From contig JALQBC010000041.1 in NCBI GenBank assembly GCA_023375675.1, positions 302,215-366,214 on the forward strand: DNA of 64,000 nucleotides, given 5' to 3'. The position numbers were made by a program, and so were the translations under genes. Positions 23,619-35,285 of the stretch are shown here, piece by piece (position 1 is the first letter of the stretch; each line of letters begins with the position of its first letter). Under the pieces are notes generated by a model that did no database searches, was not told the origin of the DNA, and was given only the letters and a program-made list of their open reading frames with translations. This DNA is from Cytospora piceicola (Eukaryota > Ascomycota > Sordariomycetes > Diaporthales > Cytosporaceae).

Positions 23619-24919
23619 CTGGCCAGCCGGAGGCCCTAGGTACTTCAAGGGTACCGCAAGACTCTTATTTGACGAAACTAGACGGAGGCACATTGTATTG
23701 TATGGGACAAGGCTTGACAGTGTTGTCTCTGAACGAGGGCGTGGCCGGAATTGCCGAGGGACAGAATATCGATGATAGGGAGTTAGGAAACGGGGCCTCC
23801 CAGGAAGGAAGACCAATCGACAAGAAAGAAAGCAGCTCATGAGGTCATCGTGGTATTGCAGCGCCGCCCAGGTGCCCAGGTGGTCATTGCTTCTAAGTTT
23901 CTCGCTAAATGAGATGAGGTATACGGCCCATACCGTGAAAAGAGATGAGCTCGTCGATCTGGAAGCCCCGTCGCGCCATTTCAGCTGGCCCATGACCAAC
24001 GACTGATTGATTCTAGGCCAACCAAAGTTACGGTCAAGTTTGGGAGACAGGGAGAGAAAGAGAGAGGCTTTTTTGTTGCATGGTTTGGTTTGGTCGAGAC
24101 AATAATGGTCTTCATTGTGTGGCCAGCATGATCCCGACCCGATCAGGGGGTGCAGTGCGTGCATGGTGCAGTGGAATGTGTTTTAGAGGTAAGCATGTGA
24201 TGGAAGCTCTAATTAAACCACCCCCCCCCCCTTCCCCTCCTCTTCCTCAAACCCCCTACCAGGTAGCCCAGGCCTGCCAGGGTTCCCCTTCACGCGGGCA
24301 TCCTCAACGCCTCCTCCTGTAGTGTAGTGTACCTAGCAGCCTAGCAGCCCAGGTAGTGTATTGTTTTACTGTAGTAGTCAGCCAGGTCAGCTTGCCACAC
24401 CCCCACTCTGTCCGTCTTTGTCAAGCGCATCAAATGGTCCATCGGTCGGCCCATCGCGCTGGTCTGCTGGATTGTACTGTGATCTCCAGCTCCTACCCCC
24501 TGACCCCATCTTATATCTTATTAGTTATCTAGGTATACGGATACAGCATAGTATATGCAGTGTATCGGGGCCCGTGCTCCGTCAACAACAAAAATATCGG
24601 GATACCTGGAACCCGCAAACTTCCATCCTTCCAATTCGACCCAATCGAGCAGCAAGTCACTCCACGTCAGGATTCACGGCTGATATCATTGGACGAACTT
24701 GCTTTGCCTGATTTTTTTTGACCTCCGAGGTCCCGTCCCCCTCATTACCTGCCAGCCTACCTAGGTACCCCTCGAACCAGCAAACAGCCCGCATCGCAGC
24801 AACAGATAAACAACAGCGAGTGTTTTTCTCGCGCTTTTCCCCTGATTTCACAAGGCAACGTAGCCAAACTTCTCGCTCCCCCCCCCCCCACTGTGCTGCT
24901 GCCAACTGGAGTTCTTACA
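23619..24919. other. Intergenic, 3' of the wax-synthase gene and upstream of the CBS/PB1 gene
   Basis: Contains poly-C runs (about 24221-24230 and 24880-24890) and scattered CCTAGGTA motifs. I found no gene. The antisense frame at 23400-24164 overlaps the wax-synthase coding end and has no domain. Confidence 0.5.
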
Positions 24920-27207
24920 ATGTCGGGCAACACTATGCGAGGTACGCCTAGTCGCAACTCCAACCGTGGTCACATTCCCGCGTTCAACAACACCCCGGCT
25001 CCTCCTCCTGTTATTTCTGGCATCCCCAGACCTGTACTCGGGGAGACTCACCGCGAGAGCCATGCTGCTAATAGCGAGGTAGGCGCTGCCTCTGCCGTCA
25101 GCGTGAGCCGACAGAAGCAGTCAAAAAGGGATGAGGTATGTCGCATAGCTTTACTTTAATACTATTTGCATTGGCGATCGGCCCCTGGGTGTTTGTTCGC
25201 CCGACGACAAGATGCGCATTCTTTGATGCTTCAAGATAAACAACTGGTGGTTTGCAAAGATGGCTAGAGGCATACCAAACTGACCATCATGCCCAGGCCA
25301 TCCGTCGCAAGCTGGAGAACGACCTCTCCAAGAAGAAGCACCTCACCGGCCGCGCTCGACACACCCGAAAGGCCCCTCCAGGGACCGTCCTTGCCCTGAA
25401 GCCCAGCCAGGCCCTGCAGATCAAGCCCCAGACGACCGTTGCCGAGGCTGCCCAGTTGATGGCCGCGAAGAGGGAGGACTGCGTGCTGGTCACCGACGAC
25501 GACGATAGGATCGCGGGTATCTTCACGGCCAAGGACTTGGCCTTCCGTGTTGTCGGCGCCGGCCAGAAGCCGACCCAAGTCACCATCGCGGAGATCATGA
25601 CCAAGAACCCGCTTTGCGCGCGAACCGACACAAGCGCTACCGATGCGCTCGACCTCATGGTCCGCAAGGGCTTCCGCCACTTGCCCGTCATGGACGAGAA
25701 CCAGGACATCTCGGGCATCCTCGACATCACAAAATGTTTCTACGACGCGATGGAGAAGCTGGAGAGGGCGTACTCTTCCTCGAGGAAGCTCTACGATGCG
25801 CTGGAGGGTGTGCAGTCGGAGCTGGGGTCCAGTCAGCCGCAGCAGATCATCCAGTACGTCGAGGCTTTGCGGCTGAAGATGTCCGGCCCGACCCTGGAGT
25901 CTGTCCTGAACGGCGAGCCCCCGGTCACTGTCAGTGTCAGGACCTCCGTGAGGGACGCTGCGGCGGCGATGAAGGAGCACCACACGACCGCTGTCTTGGT
26001 CACGGACAACGGCTCCATCACCGGTATCTTCACCAGCAAGGACGTCGTCCTTCGTGTCATCGCCCCCGGCTTGGACCCAGCAACCTGCAGTGTCGTCAGG
26101 GTCATGACGCCCCACCCGGATTTTGCTCCCATGGACATGAGCATCCAGTCTGCTTTGCGAAAGATGCACGGTAAGTTTGCCACACATAGCACCATTTCTG
26201 AAAGTACCTATAATTAATGACGGATTCCAGATGGCCACTACCTCAACCTCCCCGTCATGAACGACGGCGGTGAGATTGTGGGCATGGTAGACGTGCTTAA
26301 GTTGACATACGCGACCCTGGAGCAAATCAACGGCATGTCCACCACCGACAGCGAGGGTCCAGCCTGGAACAAGTTCTGGTTGTCCCTTGACCACGAGACG
26401 GAATCCGCCATCTCGGGCGACGGCACCCACCACGGCCACAGCCATATCGGCTCGCGCTCCATGATGTCTCCCGATATGTCCAGGGAGCGTATACTGGACA
26501 GCGTCGCGCCCGGCGACTCGGCCTCGCACGCGGGTGTAGACTCCCCGCCGCATAGTGCTCTGGGCCATTCCCCTGAAATCCCGATCAGCGAGGTTCCCTT
26601 CCCCTTCAAATTCAAGACGCCCAGCGGTCGCGTCCACCGTATCCAGGTGACCGCCGCGCATGGCATCGACAGCTTCGTCGCTAGTATCCTCTCGAAGCTT
26701 GGCCCGGAGGTTGACGTTGTTGGTGGCGCGCCTACCGTTGAGGACGGCAGGCTTTCTGGTACCGGGTTTGCCCTGAGTTACCTCGATGACGAGGGCGACT
26801 CCGTGTCCATCACCACCGACCAGGACCTGCTGGAGGCCATCCTCCTCGCCCGCCACAACCACCGGGACAAGGTCGACCTGGCCGTGCACGACCCCGAGCA
26901 CCCCCCCGTCGCGCCGACCCCTGCGCCCGCGCCCGAGCCCGCGACCATCTTCACTCCCCCCGCTTCCAGCGTGCGGGAGCGCAGGAGGAAGGACCACGAC
27001 AACGAGGACGAGAGCGACGAGTCCGAGGACGAGGAGTCGTCGCACAGGGGAGGCCGGTCCAGGAGGCACCGCAACAGGCACGCGCCTCAGCAGGCGGAGC
27101 AGGTCGTCCCCGGCGTGCCCAACGAGCTGCTCCTGCCCGGTGCCATCGCGACGCTGGCGGTGGTCATCGTGGCTACCTTCACCATTGGTAGACTGACGAG
27201 CCGGTAG
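24920..27207 (+). CDS. Four-CBS plus PB1 domain protein with C-terminal membrane anchor
   Basis: Exons 24920-25135, 25297-26170 and 26231-27207 give 688 residues. Introns have GTATGT and GTAAGT donors, TGAC branch sites and CAG acceptors. A low-complexity N-terminus (MSGNTMRGTPSRNS) is followed by KKKHLTGRARHTRKAPPGTV. Four CBS domains lie at about residues 105-160, 173-232, 278-333 and 339-395, that is two Bateman modules that usually bind adenine nucleotides. A PB1 domain (about 485-578, FKFKTPSGRVHRI ... FALSYLDDEGDSVSITTDQDL) follows. Then comes an acidic/basic linker, and a single membrane helix (about 663-684, LLLPGAIATLAVVIVATFTI) at the very end, so it is probably tail-anchored. This architecture is shared by fungal proteins related to fission yeast Mug70. 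The biochemical role is unknown. Confidence 0.9.
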
Positions 27208-27920
27208 GCGATGGTGCGTGTTTGGTTGCGGTAGGAGTAACCGTTGGGAGTGTGCACTTTTTTGGTGGGTGTTTGTGGAGGGTGACAGAGAGTGAGAGAG
27301 TGAGAGAGAAGGCAATCAGATATCCCCCTTTAGCAAGCGTTTAGACTTGTGTTTTTCATGATAATTAGGGTAGTGAGAGGAGAGGACGTATATCGGTGTG
27401 GTGGTTGGTGTGTGAAAGGAATAACGTGCCTAAAGAAATAAATACACGAGCTAATCGGCGTCCGCTCACTGACTGTTCGATGGTACCCGTTTCAACATTG
27501 ATATTGTGATATTTTGCTTTCAACGGTTGGTTCATATAGTCATAGTGAATGTTGTGTTTCTGTCGGTGGGGCACTCAGACGCAACACCGTTCGAGGATAT
27601 CGCGATATAATATAGGAGGAGTCCGACTTATATTAGATGCATACTATGTAGTATACATATTATGCACGTGATGTGGTCAATGCCCGTCCGAAATAACTTG
27701 AGCCATTTCCATGATCATTACAACAAGGGTTAGGGTCTTGAGCTGAGTCCACTATTGAAGTCGTTCTCAGCCAATGGCGGTGCAGCCGGTGAAATCCGCG
27801 GCAGGCCCGAATCTCTGGGTCGAACCGTCCGAAAAAGATGCAGCGCAATTGATCGGCCATTGATCTGAGTGCAGCTTCATATTCGAGCTTCACGACGCAT
27901 CCTAGCCTCGCCAATCGCCA
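27208..27920. other. Intergenic between the CBS/PB1 gene and MRP4
   Basis: 3' UTR of the CBS/PB1 gene and the MRP4 promoter. No other feature is recognised. Confidence 0.5.
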
Positions 27921-29301
27921 TGATATTAAGGACATTCGGTCTGCGGCAAGGTATGTACTTCCAAGTTGCACAGTAATGCCCAAGGTTCCGCCACTGACCT
28001 CTCCAATCCTCAGGCCGACAGGCTCTCAGCCGATCATTTCGCCCCGTACAACGAGCAGCTCTCTCGACCGGCGACCAGAGGCCACCACCACTAGGAACAA
28101 CATTCGCCGAACCTCCCCCCCCTCCTTCTCCTGCCGCAAAACAATCGCCCGATCAGTCCTTCCAAGATGAGGCCTCAGCAGAATCCGACGACACCGCGGC
28201 CACAGAAGCCGGAAAGCCGCTCTGGCGCGCCAAGCAGGGCTACTCCCCGCAGGCGCTCTGGAACCGGCAGCAGAAGATCGTCGTGGACGAGTCCATCGCC
28301 GACAACCACCGCAAGTTCAACCGGATCCAGGACTCGATCGGCGAACTGGGCTCGGTGGTCGAGACGCGGTTCGACCCGTCGGCGACCCTGCGCGACCCGC
28401 CCAGGCCCGAGGACGTGACGCTGGAGCTGCTGATGAGCAGCCAGACGCACATGGGCCACCACACGAGCCTGTGGAACCCGTCCAACCAGCGGTACATCTA
28501 CGGCGTGCGGGCGGGGATCCACATCATCAGCCTCGAGGAGACGGCGGCGGCGCTGCGCCGGGCCGCCCGCGTCGTCGAGGAGGTGGCCTACCTGGGCGGG
28601 CTGATCCTGTTCGTGGGGAACCGCAAGGGCCAGATGGAGGTGACGGCGCGGGCGGCCGAGCTGGCCGGCTCGTGCCACCTCTTCAGCAAGTGGGTCCCGG
28701 GCACCATCACGAACCGGGACCAGATCCTGGGCAAGGAGGAGCTGCGGGTCGTGGACGAGAGGGACAGGCCGCTGCGGGGCTTCGAGAAGCACCTGCTGGA
28801 GCGCAGGCCGCTGATGCCCGACCTGGTGGTCGTGCTGAACCCGCTCGAGAACTTCACCCTGCTGCACGAGTGCGCCCAGGAGAACATCCCCACCATCGGG
28901 CTGATCGACACGGACGCGGACCCCACGCGGGTGACCTATGTCATCCCGGGCAACGATGACAGGTGAGTACTTTTGAAAACCCCCCGGACTGTTCTCTTGG
29001 TTTCTTCTTCACATGCATGCATTGGGGGTGAACATGGTGGTGCGTTGGTCTTTTGCTAACATTCCTCTGCAACAGCTTGCGATCCGTGTCGGTGATTGCC
29101 GGAGTGCTGGGACGGGCAGGCGAGCGCGGCCAGGAGAGGCGGAAGGCCGATGCCAACAGGGGCGTGTGCACCTGGAGGAACCAGGCGGATGTCGACAAGT
29201 GGATGCTGGATGAGAAGGCCAAGAAGGCAAAGGAGTTGATGGCTCAGAAGGACGCAGAGAGGCCCAACGCGGCTGGAGGAGAGAGGCGGATGCGGCAGTG
29301 A
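27921..29301 (+). CDS. MRP4: Mitochondrial small-subunit ribosomal protein uS2m
   Basis: Exons 27921-27951, 28014-28962 and 29076-29301 give 401 residues. The splice sites (GTATGT...CTGAC...TCAG and GTGAGT...ACAG) keep phase. The basic N-terminus (MILRTFGLRQGRQALSRSFRPVQR) looks like a mitochondrial targeting sequence. A Pro/Ala-rich linker follows. The S2 domain is clear: LLMSSQTHMGHHTSLWNP, RAGIHIISLEETAAALRRA, LGGLILFVGNRKGQ, CHLFSKWVPGTITNRDQI, RRPLMPDLVVVLNP, HECAQENIPTIGLIDTDADP and VTYVIPGNDD. It belongs to the head/body junction of the mitochondrial small ribosomal subunit. The Lys/Glu-rich C-terminus is a fungal extension. Confidence 0.93.
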
Positions 29302-30967
29302 GATTGTGTGAGGAAACGGGCCATGTAGATGTACCTCGTAAAAAGAAATGTACTACATATTATCGCATGTGCATCGTTTGATGAGTGGGATGTCCATCGT
29401 CAATGCACAGTAACTTGAGAGGCTGTTGAGGTAGGATGGAAATGCCCGGCACTTGTCCTCTCAATTGCTTGTCTAACTGCACATATGGTCTTGACTTTTT
29501 CCTACACACTGGCTTGAGCCTCACTGACCGCCCTCTGCGTTTCCTTGCCGCCGTGTTCGTAGAGCGATTAAGGATGCAAGTCTAATACATTAACAGGAGA
29601 ATCTCCCACTGCACATGTGAGTAATGCCCTGCTATCTACACCTCTGTGCCAGGAATGGCCAGGCTCTCAAGTGTGCCTTACCATCTCGCCATGATGATAG
29701 TTCATTGCTGCTCACCTACAGTTCAATTCCTCAATGGAGGGCTACACGTGATCGAGTAGAGATGGTTTCAGTAATGAACTCCCGCAAAGAATCTTGAAAA
29801 CTGTGCCGAGGAGCACTCTGGCATCCAGTGTGGTCAATTGCAGTCGTGGGTGGCCCTTTCTCATATCACATGACACTTGATACCCTGTTTAGGTGCCTCT
29901 GATACTATGAGCACAGAAGAATAGGACATCCACTTCTTTGGATTTATAGCACTTGAGGAAGAACGACAAACTTTAGGCATGCAGGTGCAATACTGGGCCC
30001 AACCGTACGGTGGTATGCATATCGAGATGGGTGTCGACATACCGGTGTACTAGACATGTGCCTATATGTACGTGTGTTTGTTTGGTTACACATATCTAGG
30101 TAGCTTTCAATTTTTTCCAGGATAGGCTGTGTACGAATTAGTACTGTTGAGTTGCGGTACACTCGAGGGGAAGGGCCATACATATTGGAGCCCGTCATTA
30201 GGTCATATCATTAATTAGGTGGATAACGTCTATACCAAGGTATATAATTCTTAGCCGTTCAGAGCAGTCGACTTGCACAACACATTCGGTATTTTGATGT
30301 CTAATCGCATTCACTGTCGACCCTAAATATATGCTACAAATTTCCAGAGCATTTCTAGTATGTATTATATCGGACTCTAGTTCGTCCACGCTCGGGTGTC
30401 TGATGCCTGTATGCGGCTGCAAATCAATATTGTATCGGAACTATAGAACAGTCCTTCACTTCCCTGCACTGTAGCGCAAGCCAATTAGCACACTTTACAT
30501 ATAAGTAATTGGGAAGCGTGTGGTCCGAATGTTGGCAGCTGTACTCGAGGCGTGCATATCCGATGTGTTCTGGAAGTTGATATGGTGTTGTTTTGAGCGT
30601 TTGTTGCCTACGATATATAAACGTCTATATTCTGTATGTTCGTCGTGAGGATGGAATATGGTACGGAATCCTGAACAAGATTGGTGATTAATGTCTACTA
30701 CATACTCTTCAATGTTTTTCTTGTACCAGGAAGCAGTATATCTCCATGATTCTCACAACTGACAGTAAGCATGCTGACTTCTGCATGCCATCCGATTCCG
30801 GACATAACACACACACATACAGAAAGGACAAGTACACTGATATGTGCCAAAACATGTTCTGGTTATAAGTTTAGCGGTCTTCTAGCTACCACGTTCCTCG
30901 GCCCACACAGCATGCAGACCAATCTTTCACAGCCATTATAAGTAGCCCCTTCTCCCCAGAAAAACAA
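29302..30967. other. Intergenic, 1.7 kb
   Basis: No gene, repeat or RNA was recognised. The base composition is moderate, with scattered short frames that lack domains. Confidence 0.5.
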
Positions 30968-31076
30968 GGCAACATGGCCGAGTGGTCTAAGGCGCTACGT
31001 TCAGGTGATTTCTTCATAAGAAGAGTTTCCAATCGTAGTCTCGAAAGGGGCGTGAGTTCGAGTCTCACTGTTGTCA
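30968..31076 (+). tRNA. tRNA-Leu (anticodon CAG) with intron
   Basis: The acceptor stem GGCAACA pairs with TGTTGTC at the 3' end (one G-U), followed by discriminator A. The D region is GCCGAGTGGTCTAAGGC, typical of Leu. The anticodon stem CTACG (30995-30999) pairs with CGTAG (31034-31038). The loop reads TTCAGG then T, so the anticodon is CAG (31002-31004). A 27-base intron at 31006-31032 sits one base after the anticodon, the canonical place. There is a long variable arm, and the T arm is GTGAG-TTCGAGT-CTCAC. A T-run after 31079 can act as terminator. Confidence 0.93.
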
Positions 31077-31761
31077 AATATTTTTGTTTTGTTTCGTTTG
31101 TTCTTTGTGGCTTGCACATCTAGCTTCAGGTAACATTCTCCATGTCTTCATTTTGGTCGGAATTGGAGTCCGAGCTTACGGCACGTTGTGTAAGATGATC
31201 ATTGGTTGCTTCAATGGGCCAGAGTCATCGGTATAAACGCCGTCACCATTCAAATGTAATTTCTGTCCACTTTAACAACGACCGACGTCTTTCAATAACC
31301 ACAGGCACTCTCTGAAGTACTGTAGAGACCGCGCGATTGATCACAATTCATAAAGTTACAGTGATGTCCGTTCCCAGTCAACAGTTGACGGAGATATCTC
31401 TATAACCGGGATTTGAAAAGACCAGACTTGTACAGGTCCTTTTTCCTCTCCTCAACCCACTAACACTGCTAGCGGTAACCCTTATGTTATGCCCGAGAGG
31501 TTGCCGACAGCTGAGACCCGGAGTTAATTATTGAATACCGGAAAGGCCCGGTGGACAGATGGAGTTGAATTGTACCATGATATATCTGGTCTCACCTCAC
31601 CCCCGGGCTGGGTTTGCTGGAAGGGCTTAAGAATCCACCCCGTGCAGCAAGGCTCTAATACTCAACTTCCCCTGATCCGACTTGAGCGTTTGCAACCTAA
31701 TATAGCAACAGCCCAAGCCATATTTGCCAGATTGATCGATGACAGAGAGCTCTCAAAGCCG
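31077..31761. other. Upstream remnant of the truncated transporter gene
   Basis: No gene. From about 31440 the sequence is similar to that at about 34770-35060, so both are diverged copies of one promoter/5' region. Confidence 0.6.
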
Positions 31762-32550
31762 ATGAAGTCTTCCAGGCTCACAAATATGAGAAAGTCTCTG
31801 CAGACGTCGAGCGATGAAGAGAACCGCCAGACCAAAAGTGGGACATCTAAAAGGACCTAACGATCTTCCAGATGGTGGCATGCGAGTATGGTCGGTGGTT
31901 GCAGGAGCATGGGCTGCTAATATGTGCACCTTCGGGTGGATCAATTGTAAGCCCTTGTCCGTGGTTGCCGCCAGTCGCCCTTTTTAAACGCGTGAGGCCA
32001 TCCAGGTACTGATACTGACATCTCTTTGCTTGCAGGCATAGGGATTTTTCAAGCCTATTACGCGGAGAACTATCTTCAAGATTATTCTGCCAGTACTATC
32101 TCATGGATACCCTCGCTAGAGATATTTATTCTCTTTGGTGGTGTAGTTTAACCAACAGGCAACTCCATGGACATCTGCGCAGAGCTGATCTGATGTACCG
32201 AAGGGCTTCATTGTTGGCCGGATATATGACAAATACGGGCCACGATGGCTCTTCATCTTCGGCACGCTTATGCACGTTTTTGGACTGATGATGGCATCTC
32301 TCTCTACCACCTACTATCAAATCATCCTTTCGCAGGGCATTTGCAGCCCCATCGGGATTCGTTGTCTCTTTACGCCCGGTAGGCATTTCTGCTTTCCAAG
32401 ATCTTCTAGGAACGGATGTCTAATTCACGCCTAGCCCTTTCATGCGTAACAACGTGGTTTCGACGGAGAAGGGGCCTTGCCATAGGGATCGTCAGTGCCG
32501 GATCGAGCCTCGGCGGCGTCTTCCTCCTCATTATGTTAAATCGCTTGTAA
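31762..32550 (+). pseudogene. Truncated monocarboxylate-type MFS transporter
   Basis: The reading is [12 protein letters not shown]... to a stop at 31858-31860. One frame over, [20 protein letters not shown] gives the first membrane helix. Spliced through plausible introns (31947-32035, 32146-32203, 32379-32434), it continues as GIGIFQAYYAENYL, STISWIPSLEIFILFGG, RIYDKYGPRWLFIFGTLMH, FGLMMASLSTTYYQIILSQG, then TWFRRRRGLAIGIVSAGSSLGGVF. It ends at a stop at 32548-32550. These are the conserved blocks of fungal monocarboxylate-permease-like MFS proteins. Only about the first five or six of 12 helices remain. A frameshift near 31852 and loss of the C-terminal half make it non-functional. Confidence 0.75.
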
Positions 32551-32886
32551 ACCATTTCGGGACTAAATGTCCCAAGCGCTCACACCAACCTTGAATACAC
32601 TATATAACGCACCAGGATACAGAAGGCACCAGTTCAGTGACAGTCTCCGGGTTTGTATTGACCCGAGGCTTATCAGTGAAGAGTGTGGTTTAAGTAAGAT
32701 TCATAACCAACATTACTATTACCGCACATGCCCGTGAGGTGCCCAGCGTTGCCGTCGCGTTTCCAAAGGTTCTTCATTTCCTTTCTTTATTCTGTATGAT
32801 TCCTTTAACACGAGCCACACTGGATCACATTATACCCCACGCCCAAAGATTGCCCTCCCTTGTGTTCGGTGAACAAACACAGGAAA
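32551..32886. other. Intergenic between the transporter and reductase pseudogenes
   Basis: No further transporter sequence is recognisable after 32550. It probably includes the promoter of the reductase pseudogene. Confidence 0.45.
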
Positions 32887-32964
32887 ATGTTCTCCCAATT
32901 TTATGCATCACCTGCTCCAAAACGACTCTTGGGATTGTCAGCTCACATCAGAGCAGTAAGCACG

Positions 32965-34122
32965 ATGAAGGAAGCTATCGTGTCCGCGGGGCCTCGTGTT
33001 CAGATCGTTGACAGTCCGATCCCCCACACCAGGACCCGGGCAGTTTTTTGACTAAAGTCGTCTTCTCTAGTAGTAATTCCAAAGACTGGTAAGAGTGATT
33101 CAATTTTTCTCGTCCTTGAACATCAGTCTGAATTGTCTCTAGGGAGAGACCGCAATACTGGGGCTCAAAAGGGACCGGAAATCAAGGCGACGACATCTCG
33201 GGTATTGATCATGCAGTTGGCGATGGTGTCTCGGAGTTCAAGCCGGGGGATCACGTCGCAGCCTTCCACGAGCTGAAGCAGCCCGGCGGGAGCTACGCAG
33301 AGTACGGGGTCGGTTGGGCTTACACCATGTTTCGCCTCCCTAAGAACACATCGTTCCAAGGTATGTCACGTCAAGTCTTCAGCCGTTCATATCTGTGACG
33401 TCTTTCCAGGAATTCTGTCTGACATGAAGAGTTTAGAGGGGGCAGCCATACCTCTCGCCGCATTGACCGCCGCTTGAGCCCTTTATGCTCGTCTTGGTCT
33501 CCCGCAGCCATGGCTGCCAATCCCAGACTCACAACCCACCCCCCTCGTCATCTGGGGCGCCTCCTCCGCTGTTGGATTCTACGCGGTCCAGCTCGCCAGA
33601 TGGTCCAGCGTTCATCCTCTCATATGCATTGCCGGTCGTGCACAAGAGCACGTCGAGAGCATGATCGATAGGAGCAAGGGTGACACCGTCATCGACTATA
33701 GAAGAGGACTCGAGGCGGTGGCCGAGGAGATAAAGGCCAGCTTGAAAGGGGCCAAGCTTGAATACGCATTTGATGCCGTGTCCGAAAAGGGCTCGTACCA
33801 GACCATCTGCCGTGTCCTTCATCACCAGAGCGGCAAGATTGCACTGATAATATCCGCCCAGACCTACACAGGCATTCCCAAGACGATAGAGAAGTCGGTG
33901 ACTATGGTCGGTAACGTACATGAGGATCTAAAGGACTTTGGTTACGTGTACTCGAGGTATTTCATCAAGGGCCTAGAGGAAGGCTGGTTCAAGGCACAGC
34001 CGCAGCAGGTTATACCCGGTGGATTGGCAGGTGTACAGCTAGGCTTGGAAAACTTGAAGAATGGTACGGCAAGTGCGGTGAAGTACGTTTTCAAGGTTGC
34101 CTACACACCAGGTGTACAGTGA
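32965..34122 (+). pseudogene. Medium-chain (MDR) zinc-type alcohol dehydrogenase / enoyl reductase, two lesions
   Basis: Exons about 32965-33088, 33143-33360 and 33410-34122 encode an MDR protein: MKEAIVSAGPRVQIVDSPIP, then SNSKDW, GNQGDDISGIDHAVGDGV, FKPGDHVAAFHELKQPGGSYAEYG, the nucleotide-binding VIWGASSAVGFYAVQLARW, and a well-preserved C-terminal half to YVFKVAYTPGVQ. Members reduce quinones, aldehydes or polyketide enoyl groups with NADPH. Two lesions break it. A frame change in the T-run at 33044-33049 gives a stop at 33049-33051. An in-frame TGA sits at 33475-33477 where a hydrophobic residue is expected (TGG or TTG changed). An upstream in-frame ATG at 32887 is possible. The low damage implies recent inactivation or sequencing error. 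Confidence 0.78.
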
Positions 34123-34829
34123 TAGACAGCAACGATAGTATTGTACCACAACATGCCTTACTGCTATGTGTCAAGCCTCTTTAGAAAGATTAAATCCGTG
34201 TTGCGGTGATGTGAAGCCACAGAGTGACTTAGTCATAATGAGTTTGGTAGAGTGTGTAGAAATGGCGCTCATGCGATGATTGCACTTACCCACGATCTGG
34301 CATTTTGGAGTTTCATCTACTTAGTGAGTCACCTCTTGCCTTTTCATTTTTGCCGTATGTTCCTGATAATTAGTAGGTTTAATCCTGGATGTCAGCATTA
34401 TAGTCACCATGTGGATATTGTGTAATACATTCGCTGCTCCAACGGCGACTATAGTTATCCTACTGTTACATATGTAGTCCTGTTACTTTTGCACCCATCG
34501 AGTTCTGATATCCATGATTCTCAATAGCTAACCTTTCACTGGAGGCTGTTCACATACCTACTTAAGTACTTAAGTAGGCAACCCCGCATAATCGACCACG
34601 GGTCACTGTCAGTGCTTCCTCAAACCATGGGATACCCTTTCTGACAGGTTTTGACGGATCAGACTGGTTTATGCTCTTTCTTTAAGTACTTACTTCAAGA
34701 ATGACCCCGAGAACGCTGCTACAACGACACTACTCTTGTCATGGGTGAGGGTTTGCCAAAAGCTAAACCCAGGTTTATGCCCTTCTGACGGATTTATTGC
34801 GCTTTGATATAGTACGTGGAATCTTGAAT
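34123..34829. other. Intergenic
   Basis: No gene. Short TACTTAAGTA-type motifs occur at about 34557-34580. Confidence 0.5.
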
Positions 34830-35285
34830 TTCGGAATACCGGCAAAGCCCGATGGACAGACATACGTGGTTATGCCTCCCGTGGACAAACTGCCTACCTA
34901 GGTAGATGTCTGGTCTCACCCTGGTGGGGTTTGCTCTGAAAGCTAATAACAATAAAAACAAAAGGCCATTCTGTGCAGCAATGCTGAAGTATTCGAATCA
35001 TTCTGATCTAATCCGAATCTTTTTAAAGGATCATATATAGTAATAGTCCCAGCCATATTCAACAAAAAACAAGGAGATATAGAAAGTCACTATATAGAAT
35101 TTTTATATATTCACTAACTTAATTCGGTATCCGGTATGCAGGCGACCTTAAGCAAAGATAAGAGCAATCATATTAATAGCGGGGAGGACCTTGATGAGAT
35201 CCTGAATAGTGATTTACGAACATGGTCGGTAGTTGCAGGGGATCAGGCTCGTGCTGCTAATATCTGCACCATTTGGTGAATTCTG
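34830..35285 (+). pseudogene. Second, more decayed 5' fragment of the same transporter family
   Basis: From GGAATACCGGCAAAGCCCG the sequence runs parallel to 31525-31945: GTCTGGTCTCACC, the GTGCAGCAA block, the GCCATATT block. It ends with a first-helix reading LRTWSVVAG...RAANICT that corresponds to [17 protein letters not shown] upstream, then a TGA. It lacks the rest of the gene. It is richer in A and T than the first copy, in keeping with mild RIP. Confidence 0.6.

Noticed and set aside
25264..27315. 683-codon antisense frame over the CBS/PB1 gene
   Set aside because: It crosses two introns of a clear gene and shows only composition-driven Leu/Gly/Val/Asp/His-rich sequence.
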